Source: Euclidia mi
Lineage: Eukaryota; Arthropoda; Insecta; Lepidoptera; Erebidae
Direction: 5' to 3'
NCBI GenBank assembly: GCA_944739405.2
Contig: OX123182.2
Coordinates: 92,310,051-92,374,050 of the forward strand
Length of the DNA stretch: 64,000 bases
Shown here: positions 24,201 to 34,728 of the stretch, one piece after another
Numbering within the stretch: position 1 is the stretch's first letter
Layout of the letters: every line of letters begins with the position of its first letter
The notes under the pieces: generated by a model
The model's database searches: none
Told to the model about the DNA's origin: nothing
Seen by the model: only the letters and a program-made list of their open reading frames with translations
Made by a program: the position numbers and the translations under genes

Positions 24201-24386
24201 CCTGAGGGCCCTCCGTTCTACGCCGAGCTTGTGAACTCCGAGGCGAACTTCCGGCGGTTGAGAGACTTCGCGCATAACTGGCACAGGACGAGGAGAAGCC
24301 TCGAGGAGAAGGAAAGGACCCAGGCTGACGACCGAGCTGTTAATGTGACGACAGCTGTAATTACAGCGCCTAGCCTACTCGCATAG
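21223..24386 (+). pseudogene. R1-clade LINE ORF2 (endonuclease and reverse transcriptase), broken
   Basis: Starts at ATG 21223. The endonuclease shows LNLQGS, VQEP, GADTNAHSPMW and, after a frameshift near 21715, NIDLTL and SSDHRLI, i.e. the APE nuclease motifs. A second shift near 22590 and a TAA at 22801-22803 precede YRPITLL. The reverse transcriptase core has FLDISGAFDNAWW, GCPQGSVLGP and AYADD (about 23267-23281). A third shift near 23370 leads to the thumb and a C-terminal zinc motif (C..YYGEEDECLDHILWRC) near 24100-24145. The frame ends at a TAG at 24384-24386. The motif set fits the R1 clade. Confidence 0.87.
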
Positions 24387-24546
24387 TAGAGCCGCCCCTG
24401 AATGGGGAGAGTGGCAAAGGGACGAAATTTGTAGGGAGCCTGCAACGGGCGCGCGGGAAAGAGCATACAGCAAGTACCGCGCGTCTCTCCCATGATTCGG
24501 TCCATATACCCATACGGGTGGTGGGACCATGAGGTGGAGGAGGGAA

Positions 24547-24561
24547 TGGTAGATTAGCTCG
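24547..24561. other. Right target-site duplication of the R1-clade LINE
   Basis: Exact repeat of 18989-19003. The gypsy RNase H frame resumes from this point. Confidence 0.9.
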
Positions 24562-25936
24562 GTGGTCGGTTCGTCTGTCAGCATTTAACTTCGAAATAAA
24601 GCATCGGCGCAGCGCTAATAATGTTATAGCCGATGCGTTATCACGATCCCTACCTGTAAATATAATTAACGCGAATAATAATAACGTGAATGACCCTTAT
24701 GTTGACACTGACCAATGGTATTCAGCCACCTACAATGGTTGTTTATCTTCGCCTAATGACTATCCAGACTATTCTATTAAAAATAATAAATTGTATCGTT
24801 TGATTAAATCTAGGTGTATGCTACGTAAGGAGTTCGAATAGAAAGAAGTACTACCTTCTTCTGATCGAAATAATGCCATATTAGAGAACCATGCCGAACC
24901 CACTTCAGGGCATTTCGGTATATTTAAAACTTACAAGCACTTAGCACTGCGTTACTATTGGCCCAAAATGCGCGATGACGTAGTTAAGTTCATAAATTCT
25001 TGCGATACTTGTATCGCGCACAAACATCAGAACCATGCACCATTGGGAACCATGGGACGACCCAAAGTGTGTTCACGACCCTTCCAAACCATTAGTGTAG
25101 ATTTGGTGGGGCCACTACCCGTCACAAGAAAACAAAACGCCTACATCTTCGTAGTAACTTGTTGTTTTAGTAAATACTGTCTACTTTTTCCTATCAGGTG
25201 CGCAACTGCTGAAATAATAACTAATATTTTGGAAGAAAAAATATTTTTAGTTCATGGTATACCATCTACAATTATATTGGACAATGGTAAACAGTTTGTC
25301 AGTGCTACTTTAAAAGCTATGTTGCGCAAGTACAAAATCCCTAATCTTCATTATACTCCTAAATATTCCCCACATGTCAATACGGTCGAACGCTATAATA
25401 AAACCATTGGTTCTACTTTAGCGGCGTTTGTAGGAAATGACCAGAGATTATGGGACACTCTCCTACCTAAGGTGCAGTTTGCATTAAATACTGCAGTTAA
25501 TGAAGTCACGGGCTATACACCTAGTTTTTTAGTCTATGGACGTGAACTAGTTCAATGCGGCTCACACTATGTCGACACGGACGCCGATGATATAGTATAC
25601 ATACCTAGGGACGATTACGCAGAAAACATAGGTCACTTATCAGGCATATTTGACAAGGTTCAGGCACTCCTCATTCAAGCTCATGCTAGGAATTCCCAAA
25701 CGTATAATTTACGCCATAAACCAGCTGAGTTTAATGTGGGAGATACTGTGTGGAAAAGGACTTTTTATCAGAGCGACAAGGATAAGTCCTTTTGTAAGAA
25801 ACTAGCCCCTAAATTCGTGAAGTGCACAATGATTAATAAAAAGTCGCCTCTCGTTTACGAGTTGTCGGACGCGTCTGGAAATTCTATTGGGTTTTGGCAC
25901 ATAAAGGACCTAAAACTTATACACTATGGTGCCTAA
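24562..25936 (+). pseudogene. pol: Gypsy pol part 2: RNase H end and integrase
   Basis: Resumes RNase H with the conserved NNVIADALSR near 24618, then an in-frame TAG at 24839-24841. The integrase follows: an HHCC zinc motif (H...H near 24890-24915, CDTC near 25003), then the catalytic Asp in SVDLVGPL (near 25098), Asp in LDNGKQF (near 25278) and Glu in NTVERYN (near 25386). The D,D35E triad is therefore intact. The ORF ends TAA at 25934-25936 with no chromodomain or envelope recognised. Confidence 0.9.
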
Positions 25937-26068
25937 CTATTTGTTACAAACCGTAGAAGACTTTCCCTTCCTTCTCTCTATATGCCGTCTTAGCTTGGAC
26001 AGTAGCGGACTCATAGACCTAACGCAGCTAGTCGGATTTTCCTTGTTAGCCACGTAAAATCCTCTCCT

Positions 26069-26079
26069 AAGGCGGGCGG
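26069..26079 (+). promoter_or_regulatory. Gypsy polypurine tract
   Basis: AAGGCGGGCGG lies three bases before the 3' LTR, where plus-strand DNA synthesis is primed. It is impure, with one C. Confidence 0.5.
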
Positions 26080-26082
26080 TAT

Positions 26083-26811
26083 TGTAGCGTATGACCGGTA
26101 CCTACCGAGTGTACGTCATAATACCGTCCATACGCTCGGCCAATCAGGGAAGGCCATCGTCTGCGTTCGTAAGTTTTGCCTATATTTGGTAATGCGCCGA
26201 CACGAACTGATGGAGGGCCGGTATATAAAGGGGCCGACAGAGAGGCCGTCACCGCTACTCTACACTAACCTACTACCGTTACTCTATTCTGTACCGCTAT
26301 ATCTTTATACATTCTATGTGTATCCTGATCCCAGCTGTGGGTAAGTTACTACATTTACTGCGTTAGCGTACTGCCCATCTCTCTACCTGCTAGCTGAGGC
26401 CGGCTGACGCCGCCTGCCTGACTCTATTGGTTGTGGCTTTCCTAATGCTGTTTCCCGTCAGGTTCCAGGTTCACGTTAAGACTCCGGCTACGCTCCTAGA
26501 CCGCTACACTTCCCTGCATCGCCTTCGGCTTCACCTCTGGCGAAGAGTCTGGCCTGCCCTGCTCATCGTACACACACCGCCGGCGTCTGCCAGCTGAGCC
26601 AACGTCAGCGAGGGCCTGCACCGCTACGCGCAGCCTTCGAGCAGCCTGCCTACACACTACCGGAGGGAACAGCGTGGGAGACTGCAGCCCTTAGTGTTCA
26701 GGCCAGTGTCGTGTTGTTGGTCGGTCATACTCGGCATAGGAAGCGAGACAATACTCTGCAATAAACGCATCTAGAACCTCTACTGCGTTTTTAGTACCCG
26801 AACCCGTTACA
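26083..26811 (+). repeat. Gypsy 3' LTR
   Basis: Same 729-bp length as 14751-15479, with about nine substitutions by eye and no indel noticed. Begins TGTAGC, ends GTTACA. Confidence 0.95.
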
Positions 26812-28110
26812 CCATAGTGAACTCAAACTGTCGCCTTGGAAAATACCCCGCTTGATCTTTATAGGTACGCCATACCCGCAAGGCTGTCGACATCCTGGAT
26901 AGCGAAGCACGTACTCCACTGCCCCATACATGCCTTCAAGAGGGTGCATAGAGTTGCATCAACTTTGTACAGCTCCAGGACCCTCAAGAGCCACGTATGT
27001 GGCACAGAGTCATAGGCCTTCTTATAGTCTATCCAGCATGTCGCCAGATTCTTTCGACTACGGCGAACCTGTTGGCTTATGGTCATGTCGATAAGGAGTA
27101 GCTCTTTAGTACCACGGGCCCCGCTTCTACATTCATTTTGAGATACAGATAAGATGTTATTTCTAAATATATGTGCTTCCAATTTTGTTCTCAAAATGGA
27201 TGTAAAAACTTTATACAGCGTTGGTAGGCAAGTTATTGGCCTATAGTTCGTAGGCTCCGTGGTACTACCAGCCTTAAAGAGCAGATGAGTTACGCCAGTT
27301 GTCATAAAAATTGGCAGTGATCCTGAAGCCAGAGATGACTGAAATTGAGAAGCCAAACGAGCATGTGCACTGCGTAGCCATTTTAACCAGAAATTGTGCA
27401 GTCCGTCCGGTCCCGCCGATTTCCAGTTGGCTAACTGACGGACTGCACAATATACATCTGTGGTGTCAATGGCTACGGGCTCCATGTGAGGTATTGCCTC
27501 ACATGATCGTTTAACATCCCTAATCAGTCATCTTCCGTATGGCTGATGGGAGTCGACCATATGCTGCGCCAAAATTCAATCGTATTCGCATCATCTGGCC
27601 GACGTCCATCATCCACACGTGGGTCAGGTCGTTCCAAATTTCTATAAACCATCTTCTCATCTCTGTGGAATGCGCGATTTTGGGAGTATCGGGCTACCCT
27701 TTTCTTGTATCGTTTGATACGATTTGCCCACGCATAAACTTTCTGCTTCAGGAGGTCGATGCGTTCTGTGACCCGTGACGCATATTCTTGAGGACAGAGT
27801 CCAGTTCCCTCAAACGCCCGGTTCACAAAACGCATCACTCTCGGGCGGGTATTGCCCGACCTGAAGCAGATTAGCTTGCCTATGAGTGCCCTGGTGTCAG
27901 CAATACGCCGCTCAATTCTACGCTGCCAAGCCGGGACGGCATCTCCAGGAGCAATATCAAAACTGTTTTGTATTTTAATATTAGCTACTCGACATGCCGC
28001 TACAGCCGCACAATACAGAATTGAGTGTGTATCGCTAAGATTTTCACTATTGTCTAAGTAAATAGGCAATAGTGAATCCAGGGCACACATTATTATTATT
28101 ATTAATAATA
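26812..28110 (-). mobile_element. R4/Dong-type LINE, 5' half
   Basis: Upstream half of the minus-strand LINE continued at 13036-14750. It begins next to a plus-strand ATTATTATTATTATT run at about 28089-28105. R4/Dong-group elements are known to use TAA repeats as targets (Dong of Bombyx), so this junction fits the family. The first codons coincide with that repeat, so the element is probably truncated at its 5' end. CCAT at 26812-26815 is the right copy of the gypsy duplication. Confidence 0.72.
26816..28090 (-). pseudogene. R4/Dong-type LINE ORF, N-terminal half (RT fingers/palm)
   Basis: The minus strand from 28090 encodes a basic N-terminal region (RRIADTRALIGKLICFRSGNTRPR). After a frameshift near 27530 come the polymerase motifs: WKSAGPDGLHNFW (about 27420), NYRPITCLPTLYK (about 27235), DYKKAYDSVPH (about 27015). 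A second shift near 26870 precedes GIFQGDSLS, which abuts the gypsy insertion. The remaining palm and thumb lie at 13166-14750. Confidence 0.78.
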
Positions 28111-29709
28111 TTCAAAAAGCAAAACAGTCAGCTTTTCTTTTAATATACGTAATCATTTTGGGCTAACTTTATTTGTTTCACGCTATCGAGTGAAATAACT
28201 AACAACTTACAATACTTTTACTTTTGCCAACTTTTGCCTTTACTGTGACATTGCAAAGATAGCCGCTATTTTAGAAGATCATTGTATTATTTCGTTCATG
28301 GGTGTTCATTAATCATTACTGCAGTGTAGACTAACGCCTGTGATAAGTAATTATTTTTATAATGTTAATATAGCGACTCGAGACGACGAAAGTGAATGCT
28401 TCATAGTCATATTTAATTTGGTTCTTAAGTTAGTTTTTATTTCACGAACACAACTATCAATGTATTTTAGCATATTGCACTCCGTTTCAAGTCGGAAATC
28501 GCCGGTGAATAAAATTAAAATAATTCCACCCTGAAAAAGCTGTATCAATATCAAGCTAAAAAATCCTACGTACCAATATTGGTGTGTATTTTTGTCAAAA
28601 AATTATATTCAGCTTTTAGGAAATAACTCGTAAAACACGTCTAAAGGTTGTTGCTAACGAGAATACGAAAGCGCAGAGGAGAAAAACGGATAAACTCAGG
28701 ACACAGATACTTAAGCATAATGGATAAAAGGAATAAAATTGATTTAAAGCTTGCGACCCAAATTTAACGGGTCAAAGTTTTTACAATTGACAATTAGCCA
28801 TGTAACTTGGCTTAAAAGGTTATTGTATGGCCTTTCATGGTATTATGCATGTATATCTGTGTACCGGTCTCTCTCTTCTCTCTTCCTGGCTATTAATCCC
28901 ATATGGTGGTGAGGTCAGCCTTTAGTTAGGTTTAAAAGAAGCCTTTTTAGTTTTATGTAGTTAAACTTACAAAGTAATTAAATAACCAGGTAAAAGCAGA
29001 ACCAAGTTTCATAAAAGGCAAGTTAGTTTGAAAAAATAAAATGTAGTTCCTTAATTAATATTGTACTCCATTGAAACCGAATAGGCTACAATGTTTTCTT
29101 TTGTTGTTCTACGTCATGGAAGTTGAGGTTCCTCAAGAAGGTACCGAGTTGTTTGATCTGGTGAAGTACAACAATAATTATTGTTCTTAACTTGGTTGAC
29201 TTACTAATTCAGAAAGCGTATGAACCATTTCTGCTTGAGTACTAAAAACTTAGAGGATTTCGGTAGCCAATAAACTGAGACTGAGCTCTTTTATAGGAGA
29301 AATAACAAAATGGTATAAATCTACGATGCAACTGGCATAACGATGCTAGTCTCAGCTATAATAATATTTTAATATGGTAATTGTAGTCTTTTCATATAAT
29401 TAAAAATATGTCTTGTAGTCAATCCACGGGGGCGATTTTTCAATCTAGAAAGGTCAGTTCAGTGGGTGACACATTATTTTGACTATAATTATTCACTAGG
29501 TGTATATTTAGTAGTTCGTGGCTGTTTATTTCAAAGGGATGGACAAAGGTTTAATATAATATCACTTTTATTAACACCCAGTTATTGAGAGTAACGTCAT
29601 AGAAAAACCTGATTACTCTCTGTCTGTCCCTAGTATCAAACCGATTTTGATTATTTTCTGTGTCTGCCGAGATTAATCTTGTCAATAATCATCAATAAGC
29701 ATAAATTAC
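28111..29709. other. AT-rich spacer, little recognised
   Basis: No coding region. A stretch near 28860-28925 (CTCTCTCTTCTC... then ATGGTGGTGAGGTCAGCC) resembles SINE debris common in such genomes, but it is too short to assign. Confidence 0.5.
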
Positions 29710-29786
29710 CCTTCTCATAGTGACAAGAGGCCCGTGGCCAGTAGTGGGACAAATTATATACAGAGCCGATGAAGATGATGATGTCC
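29710..29786 (+). repeat. SINE or RTE-like 3' tail with (GAT)n
   Basis: GAGGCCCGTGGCCAGTAGTGGGAC followed within 25 bases by GATGAAGATGATGATG. This 'GGCC...CAGTAGTGGGAC...(GATGAT)' layout recurs at 34621, 40745 and 42875 in this window, so it is a dispersed family. Only the 3' end is present. Confidence 0.65.
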
Positions 29787-30410
29787 ATACAATTCAAGCG
29801 TTAAAGTGTATGACGAAAATTTTTTTTAACTTTTAGTGACTTCTTTTTTCATGTATTTGTATTCAGTTATAGTAGTATATTCACCTCATAAAATATTTTG
29901 CAAATGCAAATCAATACCCTATATATTTTCGTATCGACTTCTCGAATGACACAATGATGCTGTGATAGCTTGATCACTATGCTATCTCGACTATTATTGG
30001 CTTGAATGCCTCATGCAAAAATAAGTACTGAGTTTGGGTCTCCTTTACGTGAAATACGATACTAAAATAATTATTAGCATGAATAAAAAACAATAAAGTT
30101 CAATTTTGTCTCGAAAATTAATATAAGAATGAAAATGAACAACACTGAAAAATTCCACCCGTGTACATGTACATATTTGTACGGTGAGCCAGGTTAGCTG
30201 CAAACTAATACCATATACTCGAAGAACTGTCCGTGGAATAGTCGCCAGTGACAAATCTGACGGATTGGTATGAGTAGTGCAACTCTTTGTGTAAATATTT
30301 AGTTTCTTGTGCGGTCCTTGTTTTTGATCGCACAAAAATAACAAATATGGCAACATAACTTCGTTATCCTTTTGTTCAAATAGGAATGCACAAAATCATA
30401 ATATATAAAA

Positions 30411-30591
30411 TCCTTGCGTTACTGACTGACTGACAGACAAGCTACAGCCAAAACTATTGGGCGCAGGAAACTGAAATTTGGCATGTATGTTCATTGGGGA
30501 CCGTAGGGGTCCACTAAGAACACGAACACGGGATCGGTCAAAACAGATAAATTAAAAAAAATGTTTAGGCGTAGCTGCTGGCGTCCTCTAG
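30411..30591 (+). mobile_element. Helitron-like short element, copy A (Lep1-type)
   Basis: Starts TCCTTGCG after an A, contains repeated CTGACTGACTGACAGAC, and ends GGCGTCCTCTAG before a T. The TC...CTAG termini and insertion between A and T are Helitron hallmarks. The family resembles the non-autonomous Lep1 elements of Lepidoptera. Flanked on the left by ATATATAAAA, shared with the other copies. Confidence 0.7.
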
Positions 30592-30989
30592 TACCTAATA
30601 TATAATTTTGACTAAAATTTTATTCATGTGTATTTCATATGTGCGTTTATATGTATAGTTTAGGTCATCATCTTTACAATCTATTAAAAGCTATAAATGT
30701 AAAAGTTAGTAGAAGAGGCATCTTCTTTATGTCAACACGACAACTTGTATGAGGCAGCTACAGATCACTATTAAGAAAGAAGTAACTTCACATTTGTGCC
30801 ACGGCCACGGCACTCATGCAAATACTTGTAAATAGCTTAATGTGAAAGTAATTATTGTGTTGTGCTCTACTGTAATCTTTACTATCTATTTTATAATAAT
30901 ATTCTACCACATACACACAACGCCATCTAGTCCCAAACTAAGCAGAGCTTGTACTATGGTTACTTAAATAGACAATGAATAAACATACA

Positions 30990-31165
30990 TAAATACTTCT
31001 TGTTTTATTTTTGTATATAAATACATATTATACATAGAAACAACCAGATCAAGACAAAGATACATGTTCACGCTTACAAATGTTTGACTTGAGCGGGAAT
31101 CGAACCCCTGACCTTCGGCTTATCAGTCGCTTACACTACCGCTACGCCAACCGGTCGTCAAATAT
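30990..31165 (-). mobile_element. tRNA-derived SINE
   Basis: On the minus strand, the head shows an A-box-like TGGCGTAGCGGTAGTG near 31135-31150 and a B-box-like GGGGTTCGATTCCC near 31095-31108. A body and an A/T-rich tail rich in TATGTATTTATA extend to about 30990. The acceptor ends do not pair as a functional tRNA would, and an additional body is attached, so this is a SINE rather than a tRNA gene. Confidence 0.72.
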
Positions 31166-31176
31166 TTATTACCATA

Positions 31177-31365
31177 CTAGTCGGCAGCGGCTTCGCATGC
31201 AAATATTTTCGAATTGCCCGTTTTGTCCGATCCCGTGGGAATTTCGGGAAATCCCGTCTTAGTGCACCCCTACGGTCCCCAAGGAACATACATGCAAAAT
31301 TTCAGCTTCTTGCGCCGAGTAGTTTTGGCTGTAGCTTGTCTGTCAGTCAGTCAGTAACGCAAGGA
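31177..31365 (-). mobile_element. Helitron-like short element, copy B
   Basis: Reverse-oriented copy: on the minus strand it begins TCCTTGCGTTACTGAC at 31365 and ends CTAG at 31177-31180 followed by T. It retains the ACTATT/GGCGC core and the inner GGGATTTCCCGAAATTCCC palindrome-like stretch. It lies next to the SINE at 30990-31165. Confidence 0.7.
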
Positions 31366-32079
31366 TTTTATATACCTATATATAATATACAGATTGCGCT
31401 ATTCGTCCACTCATTTAGTCGACCAGCTTATTCATTGGTAACATTTCACAAGTCACCTAACGACCAATTCGACTGTATATATTCTAAGAATATTCGTATT
31501 CCTAAAGGCATGATAAGTTCGCAAAGCTCTGAATCATTTAGGACCGTTGTCAGTTTCTCTCTCACAATTGTCAGTGAGTCCACTTATATTGAAAAACTTC
31601 GTTCCGATGCTCCGAAGGGCGATATATCAGGCCCTTAAACTTTTTTGATGGCTCAGCAATAGATAAATTCGTATTCATATTATTGAATTTCGTTTTAGCG
31701 TATAAGTTTGTATTATATCTGCATTTGGTTACGGCAATGTAATAAATCTTCGTCGTGTTTATATTATTATTATGATACCATTGGTACCTTCATTAAGTGA
31801 GCATTTAATGATTTAAAATAATGTTCCATTTTGTGGTCTTATTTGGCAGATCAAGCAAAGGTATTTCAGATTGACTTTCAGTCGTAGTGTACAAAAAGAG
31901 TCTAAAGGATTTCTTACCGTTCTTTATAATGACGTAGTACTTACCTACGTCATGTTGAAATCGTCAAATGTTGTGTTTTCTTTCGTAGCAAGATCTAAGT
32001 ATCAAGTTAGTGAAGATTTTTTCTTTCTGCCCAAAATTTACAAATTTTCTGTTGTTTTATCACCTGTGTGAATTATCTT

Positions 32080-32190
32080 CTTCAGGAATGACACTATCCA
32101 TTGGTGGAAACCATACAAAAATCATTTAAGTAGTTTTGGACATACAGGCAGACAGGAAGAAAATGGGACTTAATTTTATAATATGTATAG
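32080..32190 (+). repeat. Zenon-like CR1 3' debris
   Basis: Phrases such as ATCCATTGGTGGAAACC, AAATCATTTAAGTAGTTTTGG and a run of CAGGCAGACAGGAAG match my recollection of the 3' end of CR1-Zenon elements in butterflies and moths. It is degenerate; related pieces are at 33985 and 44086. Confidence 0.45.
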
Positions 32191-32458
32191 ATTAGCTGGT
32201 GTGGTTTATCAATGTTGTTTCGAAAATGCCCTGTCACAGGATCGTGTGAAAAATAATGTATCAGATTTTAGCGCAGTTTCCACGCAACCCGTATGGAAAT
32301 TTAGCAGAAAACTGCGCGCTTTAATAAATATTGAACAATACCCGCACAGCATCCATCTTTTGACAGCTGCAGACTTACTTATGTTCGACAACTGCGGTAT
32401 CAAGTGCTTATATTTATTTATTTACATGGTCATCATCATCATCATTTCAGCTGAGATA

Positions 32459-32491
32459 GGCCTCACCCAAAGGGGTTATTTGGGTGAGGCC
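32459..32491. repeat. Perfect 13-bp hairpin
   Basis: GGCCTCACCCAAA and its exact complement flank a 7-base loop. Upstream is a CATCATCATCATCATTT run (near 32430), so the hairpin may belong to an inverted pair of SINE tails. Confidence 0.65.
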
Positions 32492-32912
32492 TTTCTTCAT
32501 CAGAAAACATTTTCTGCAAGCGCGCGCTATATATACATTGCGGATAATAAACTGTGTTTTTAAGCTCAAAAATATTTATTGTTTCCCAGGTATTATTTTC
32601 GCGTAGTATGGCTTGGCATGATGTGCAAAACGAGTAGACTTCGGCTTGGTGATGGATCTTGTGACATCCTGTATATACAGAATATAAAAGTGTTGCCAAA
32701 GAAATAGATCCAAGCCGCTACTTTTATAATAAAAGGAGCATAAGTGTAATTTGCATTGGTAATTACTAGCTCGTGGCCTTATACGCGAATGTAAGGTAAC
32801 ATTACATGAATCAGGTGCAAAATAACCTATTTGTATCTTTAACTTAGGCACAGAGTTTAGTTAATAACAGTCCTGGACAGACTAACCGACAAAACATTTA
32901 AAAGGCCTTATG

Positions 32913-32956
32913 GCTTGGTTTCATGTTAATTAAAAGTAATTAACATGAAACCAAGC
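32913..32956. repeat. Perfect 20-bp hairpin
   Basis: Arm GCTTGGTTTCATGTTAATTA is followed by the loop AAAG and its exact complement. No mismatch in 20 pairs; no coding context. Confidence 0.8.
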
Positions 32957-33394
32957 ATAAAAAATTGGCGCGAGAAATGCATCTACCTACACCTCTAGTT
33001 ATAGTATATTATCTACCTACAGCGTCGCCGCGGTCAGCGCAGGCTGGTACCTAAGGGCGGTTTCAGATTAACGGCAGTTTATGATCACGTGGTCGCGCGG
33101 CCGAGGGTAATGTACTCGCGTACAGCTCAGCTTATCGCGCTTAGGGAACTTTAAAACCGTTTATTTTAGGGGAATATTGAAAATTTTGTTTATGTTTATT
33201 TAGAAGAAAGTTTACATTTATCATTCGAAACACGATTTTGAAATAATTAGAAAAAAATGTCGTGACTTTGAGCCTCAAAATGTCCTGAACCAGTAGTTTC
33301 CCAGGTATTGTGCCGAAGCAAAAAATGTTCGTAATGATTGGTACAATATGGGATTTCAGTTTTCGTTAAGGGTCTCTTTACACCTGTATAAACT

Positions 33395-33490
33395 ACTTGC
33401 TTCACTTGACAACGCACAGCCAAACTATTGGGCGCAAGAGTTTGGCATGTATGTTCTTTAGGAACTGTAGGAGCGCACTAAGAAGGGGTT
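33395..33490 (+). repeat. Degenerate Helitron-like fragment
   Basis: Retains the internal sequence CCAAACTATTGGGCGCA...TTTGGCATGTATGTTC and CACTAAGAAGGGGTTTC of the Helitron-like family, without clear TC or CTAG ends. Confidence 0.5.
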
Positions 33491-33984
33491 TCTGAAATAA
33501 TAAATAATTCTTGCGGTATGTGTGAAATGGTTAAATTTAAATTTATTTTGTTGGCGTAGGTGCGTGAATCCGCTAGTTTTAATATTTCAGAAGCAAAGGC
33601 AAGAATCTTGAAAGCAGTATTTAATTTCGTGTATGTGCATTGCAACGAAGTGTATCGTAACGGCAATCCTAGCAATATTTTCACTGAAATGCCGAGGATA
33701 TCATTGCCTCAAAAAAGCTTGAAACATTTTCGGCTAAAACAGCGCTGAAAAACATGGAAAACTTGTCAACATATTTTTTTTTAAATGTTTTTTATACACG
33801 TTGGCAGCAAGAGCTTTCTACGAGTAATGGAATTATTATAAAACCGATGTATACATGTGTTTTACGATTTTGACTTCAGTGGTAAACAGTAAAATTATAA
33901 AATAACTTTTTCCTTTGCTAAATATTTATACAACCACTAGTTTCCACTAGTTACCACCAGAGGCTTTACCGTCCAGATGGTATC

Positions 33985-34090
33985 GATGAATTATACCTAC
34001 TCCTAAACTTTCCTCATGGATCAGTCCGTCCACTGGTGGCAATCGTATACAAATCTATTCACTTCCGTAAACTGGAGACATTGTTATCTT
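33985..34090 (+). repeat. Zenon-like CR1 debris
   Basis: TTTCCTCATGGATCAGTCC...CCACTGGTGGCAATCGTATACAAATC resembles the Zenon-type block at 32080. It ends directly before Helitron-like copy C. Confidence 0.4.
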
Positions 34091-34102
34091 AATATATAAA
34101 AT

Positions 34103-34293
34103 TCTTGCGTTACTGACTGACTGACAGACACGCTACAGCCGAAACTATTGGTCGCAGAAAGCTGAAATTTGGCATGTATGGTCCTTGGGGACCGTATGGG
34201 TGCACTAAGAAGGGATTTCCCGAAATTCCCACGGGATCGGCCAAAACGGGTAAATTTAAAAAAAATGCAGGCGTAGCTGCTGGCGTCCTCTAG
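34103..34293 (+). mobile_element. Helitron-like short element, copy C
   Basis: TCTTGCGTTACTGACTGACTGACAGAC at the left and GGCGTAGCTGCTGGCGTCCTCTAG at the right, followed by T. It is very similar in length and sequence to copies A and B and has the same ATATATAAAA on its left. Confidence 0.7.
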
Positions 34294-34620
34294 TTTTTTT
34301 ATAAATATTTAAGTACTCTAAACACAAAACAATGCCATACTTTTCGTTTACATGCCTGAAAAGCAAAGAGAGGCAGCAGAAAAATGGCGCACCCATTAAT
34401 TATAATGCTTTAACCTCGCACTGGACGAAACGGACCGATTTAATTATGAGAAGAGGTGCACGACGCGTTCGCAAATCCCATTGTGCTGTAAATGACACAC
34501 GTATGTCGGCAAGTGATTAAATATATCGCAAAATTTAAACAGAATTTAAAATAAAAATATTGATTGTTTTTTTTAAGAACTGAAGAGAAAACTTTTTAAG
34601 TTATTAAAATATGACTACTT

Positions 34621-34728
34621 CATCATCTCAGCCTTTAGACGTCCCTGTAGGACATGGGTCACCCCCAAGGTTCTCCACACAGACTGATCTTGAGCTGGCT
34701 ACATTCAACCGCTTGCCGCGATCTTAAC
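34621..34728 (-). repeat. SINE 3' end with (ATC)n-type tail
   Basis: On the minus strand: AGTCTGTGTGGAGAACCTTGG...CCTACAGGGACGTCTAAAGGCTGAGATGATGAA. This matches the plus-strand piece at 40745-40835, so both are copies of one family. Confidence 0.65.

Larger units (their letters stand above)
19004..24546 (+). mobile_element. R1-clade LINE, full-length but mutated
   Basis: A 5.5-kb non-LTR element with a long 5' leader, ORF1 with three zinc knuckles, an 11-base ORF1/ORF2 overlap, an APE endonuclease, reverse transcriptase and a C-terminal CCHC motif. It is bounded by a 15-bp duplication. It lacks a poly(A) tail and ends ...GAGGAGGGAA directly at the duplication, as many R1-clade elements do. 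Because both ends are present, it seems to be a full-length insertion that decayed in place or was copied from an already mutated source. Confidence 0.88.
14751..26811 (+). mobile_element. Ty3/gypsy LTR retrotransposon, interrupted by an R1-type LINE
   Basis: Two 729-bp LTRs, a primer binding site, gag, protease, reverse transcriptase, RNase H and integrase lie in Ty3/gypsy order on the plus strand, with no envelope gene. By eye the LTRs differ at about nine positions, so insertion was fairly recent. The element sits inside an R4/Dong-type LINE (CCAT duplication) and was later entered by an R1-clade LINE at 19004-24546. The coding part has several stops and frameshifts but keeps the integrase catalytic triad. 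Confidence 0.93.

Noticed and set aside
14751..26811. The two 729-bp repeats as a segmental duplication
   Set aside because: TG...CA ends, primer site, purine tract and CCAT duplication identify them as LTRs.
28340..28554. Overlapping plus and minus open frames of about 65 codons
   Set aside because: Mutual shadows with no motif or context.
31080..31160. Possible tRNA gene on the minus strand
   Set aside because: A- and B-box motifs are present but the acceptor arms do not pair and a SINE body and tail are attached.
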